DNA of 35,000 bases, taken from contig CM069766.1 of NCBI GenBank assembly GCA_036169595.1, positions 2,520,001 to 2,555,000 of the forward strand, given 5' to 3'. This document shows positions 34,515-35,000 of this stretch, piece after piece. The notes beneath the pieces were generated by a model. The model had not been told where the DNA came from and did not search any database. It worked only from the letters and a program-made list of their open reading frames with translations. Each line of letters begins with the position of its first letter. The stretch's first letter is position 1. The translations under genes and the position numbers were made by a program. This DNA is from Dictyostelium firmibasis (taxonomy: Eukaryota > Evosea > Eumycetozoa > Dictyosteliales > Dictyosteliaceae).

Positions 34515-34967
34515 ATCATTATTATTATTATTTTTATTATAATTTATAGTTGATCTTGTTGAAAATACAGATTTTAATTGATAATTGCATTTACTTAATT
34601 TCTCTACTGATAATAAGAATAATAGGAAACCAACTATAACTTGAACAATTATAAGGGCAATTAAAATATTATCAGAGAATGAAAATAAACGTTCAAGTGG
34701 CGAAGAAACTGGGTAGTAAGTTCTGGTAACTTCTTGAACTAAGCCACGATGTGGATCAACTCTTCTTTTGTGAATATCTTCTTTGTAATTTGAATGGTAA
34801 GATACAAAATGATTTTCAACTCCAAAATCATTACCAATATTTGTAATGTAATGTTCTTTAAATATTGGACTATCAAAATATGATAATGTATAGGAAAATG
34901 ATAATATTACAATAATACAAATTAAAAATATTATTTCATTTGGTCTAATATTCATTTTAAACTTCAT
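33849..34967 (-). CDS. Four-pass membrane protein with Asn-rich loop, function unknown
   Basis: Two exons on the minus strand: 34967-34146 and 34046-33849, intron 34145-34047 (GTAAGT...TTTTAG, phase 0); 339 residues. Membrane segments: IIFLICIIVILSFSYTLSYF, ILIALIIVQVIVGFLLFLLS, LLGIIVFFLVLLGVLTIVYV and, in exon 2, IAFFSTLIIEILSGFLIILM. The loop between segments 2 and 3 is hydrophilic, with an 18-Asn run and acidic/basic clusters, so probably cytosolic. The loop between segments 3 and 4 contains a Cys pair (DPLCADLS, IGKCKSLNGR), so probably external. Topology resembles a four-pass tetraspanin/claudin-like layout, but no CCG motif is present and I do not assign it to a family. Reading through the donor gives only a short AT-rich end, whereas splicing adds the fourth segment. 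The tail ends HSFCIAK. Confidence 0.85.
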
Positions 34968-35000
34968 TTTTTTTTTTTTTTTTTTTTTCTTTTAAAAAAA

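Overview
The window is nuclear DNA of a dictyostelid amoeba, almost certainly Dictyostelium discoideum or a very close relative. The signs are extreme A+T content with long A and T homopolymers between genes, short AT-rich GT..AG introns of about 75-270 bases, very strong codon bias to A/T endings, AAT-coded poly-asparagine runs, TAA at every stop codon reached in the window, and several families typical of Dictyostelium. All splice sites below were read by hand from the DNA and have not been compared with transcripts.

Left part (1-9.9 kb). Two adjacent minus-strand thioredoxin-like genes share an intron at the same codon and phase. One keeps the WCxxC active site and the other, cut by the window edge, has lost both cysteines. 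A SAP18 homologue (co-repressor and RNA-processing adaptor) follows on the plus strand. Next come a PARL-type mitochondrial rhomboid protease gene on the minus strand, whose reading needs a 6-base microexon, a secreted Gly/Ser-linker protein of unknown role, and a 1172-residue helical/ankyrin-like protein with an 81-asparagine run.

Middle part (9.9-14 kb). Three paralogous genes encode 57-58-residue serine-rich microproteins ending in an eight-proline run. Two form an inverted repeat whose 167-base second exons differ at only two silent positions while their introns do not align. The third has no intron. All three carry a TATA box 30-31 bases upstream of a shared ATCATTC element.

Right part (14-31.3 kb). 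Four surface proteins with a predicted parallel beta-helix ectodomain occur within 17 kb: two short single-pass forms (494 and 513 residues) and two very large forms (1473 and 1849 residues) with a cysteine-rich module and about nine membrane segments. They are interleaved with a short-chain dehydrogenase and with the methionine-salvage enzyme MtnB. This family cluster is the best candidate for a little-described system, perhaps cell-surface sensing or recognition; that function is inference.

Far right (31.3-35 kb). A Tim10-type small mitochondrial chaperone, a four-exon MEMO1 homologue, and a two-exon four-pass membrane protein with an Asn-rich loop. No tRNA, rRNA, CRISPR array or transposable element was recognised.
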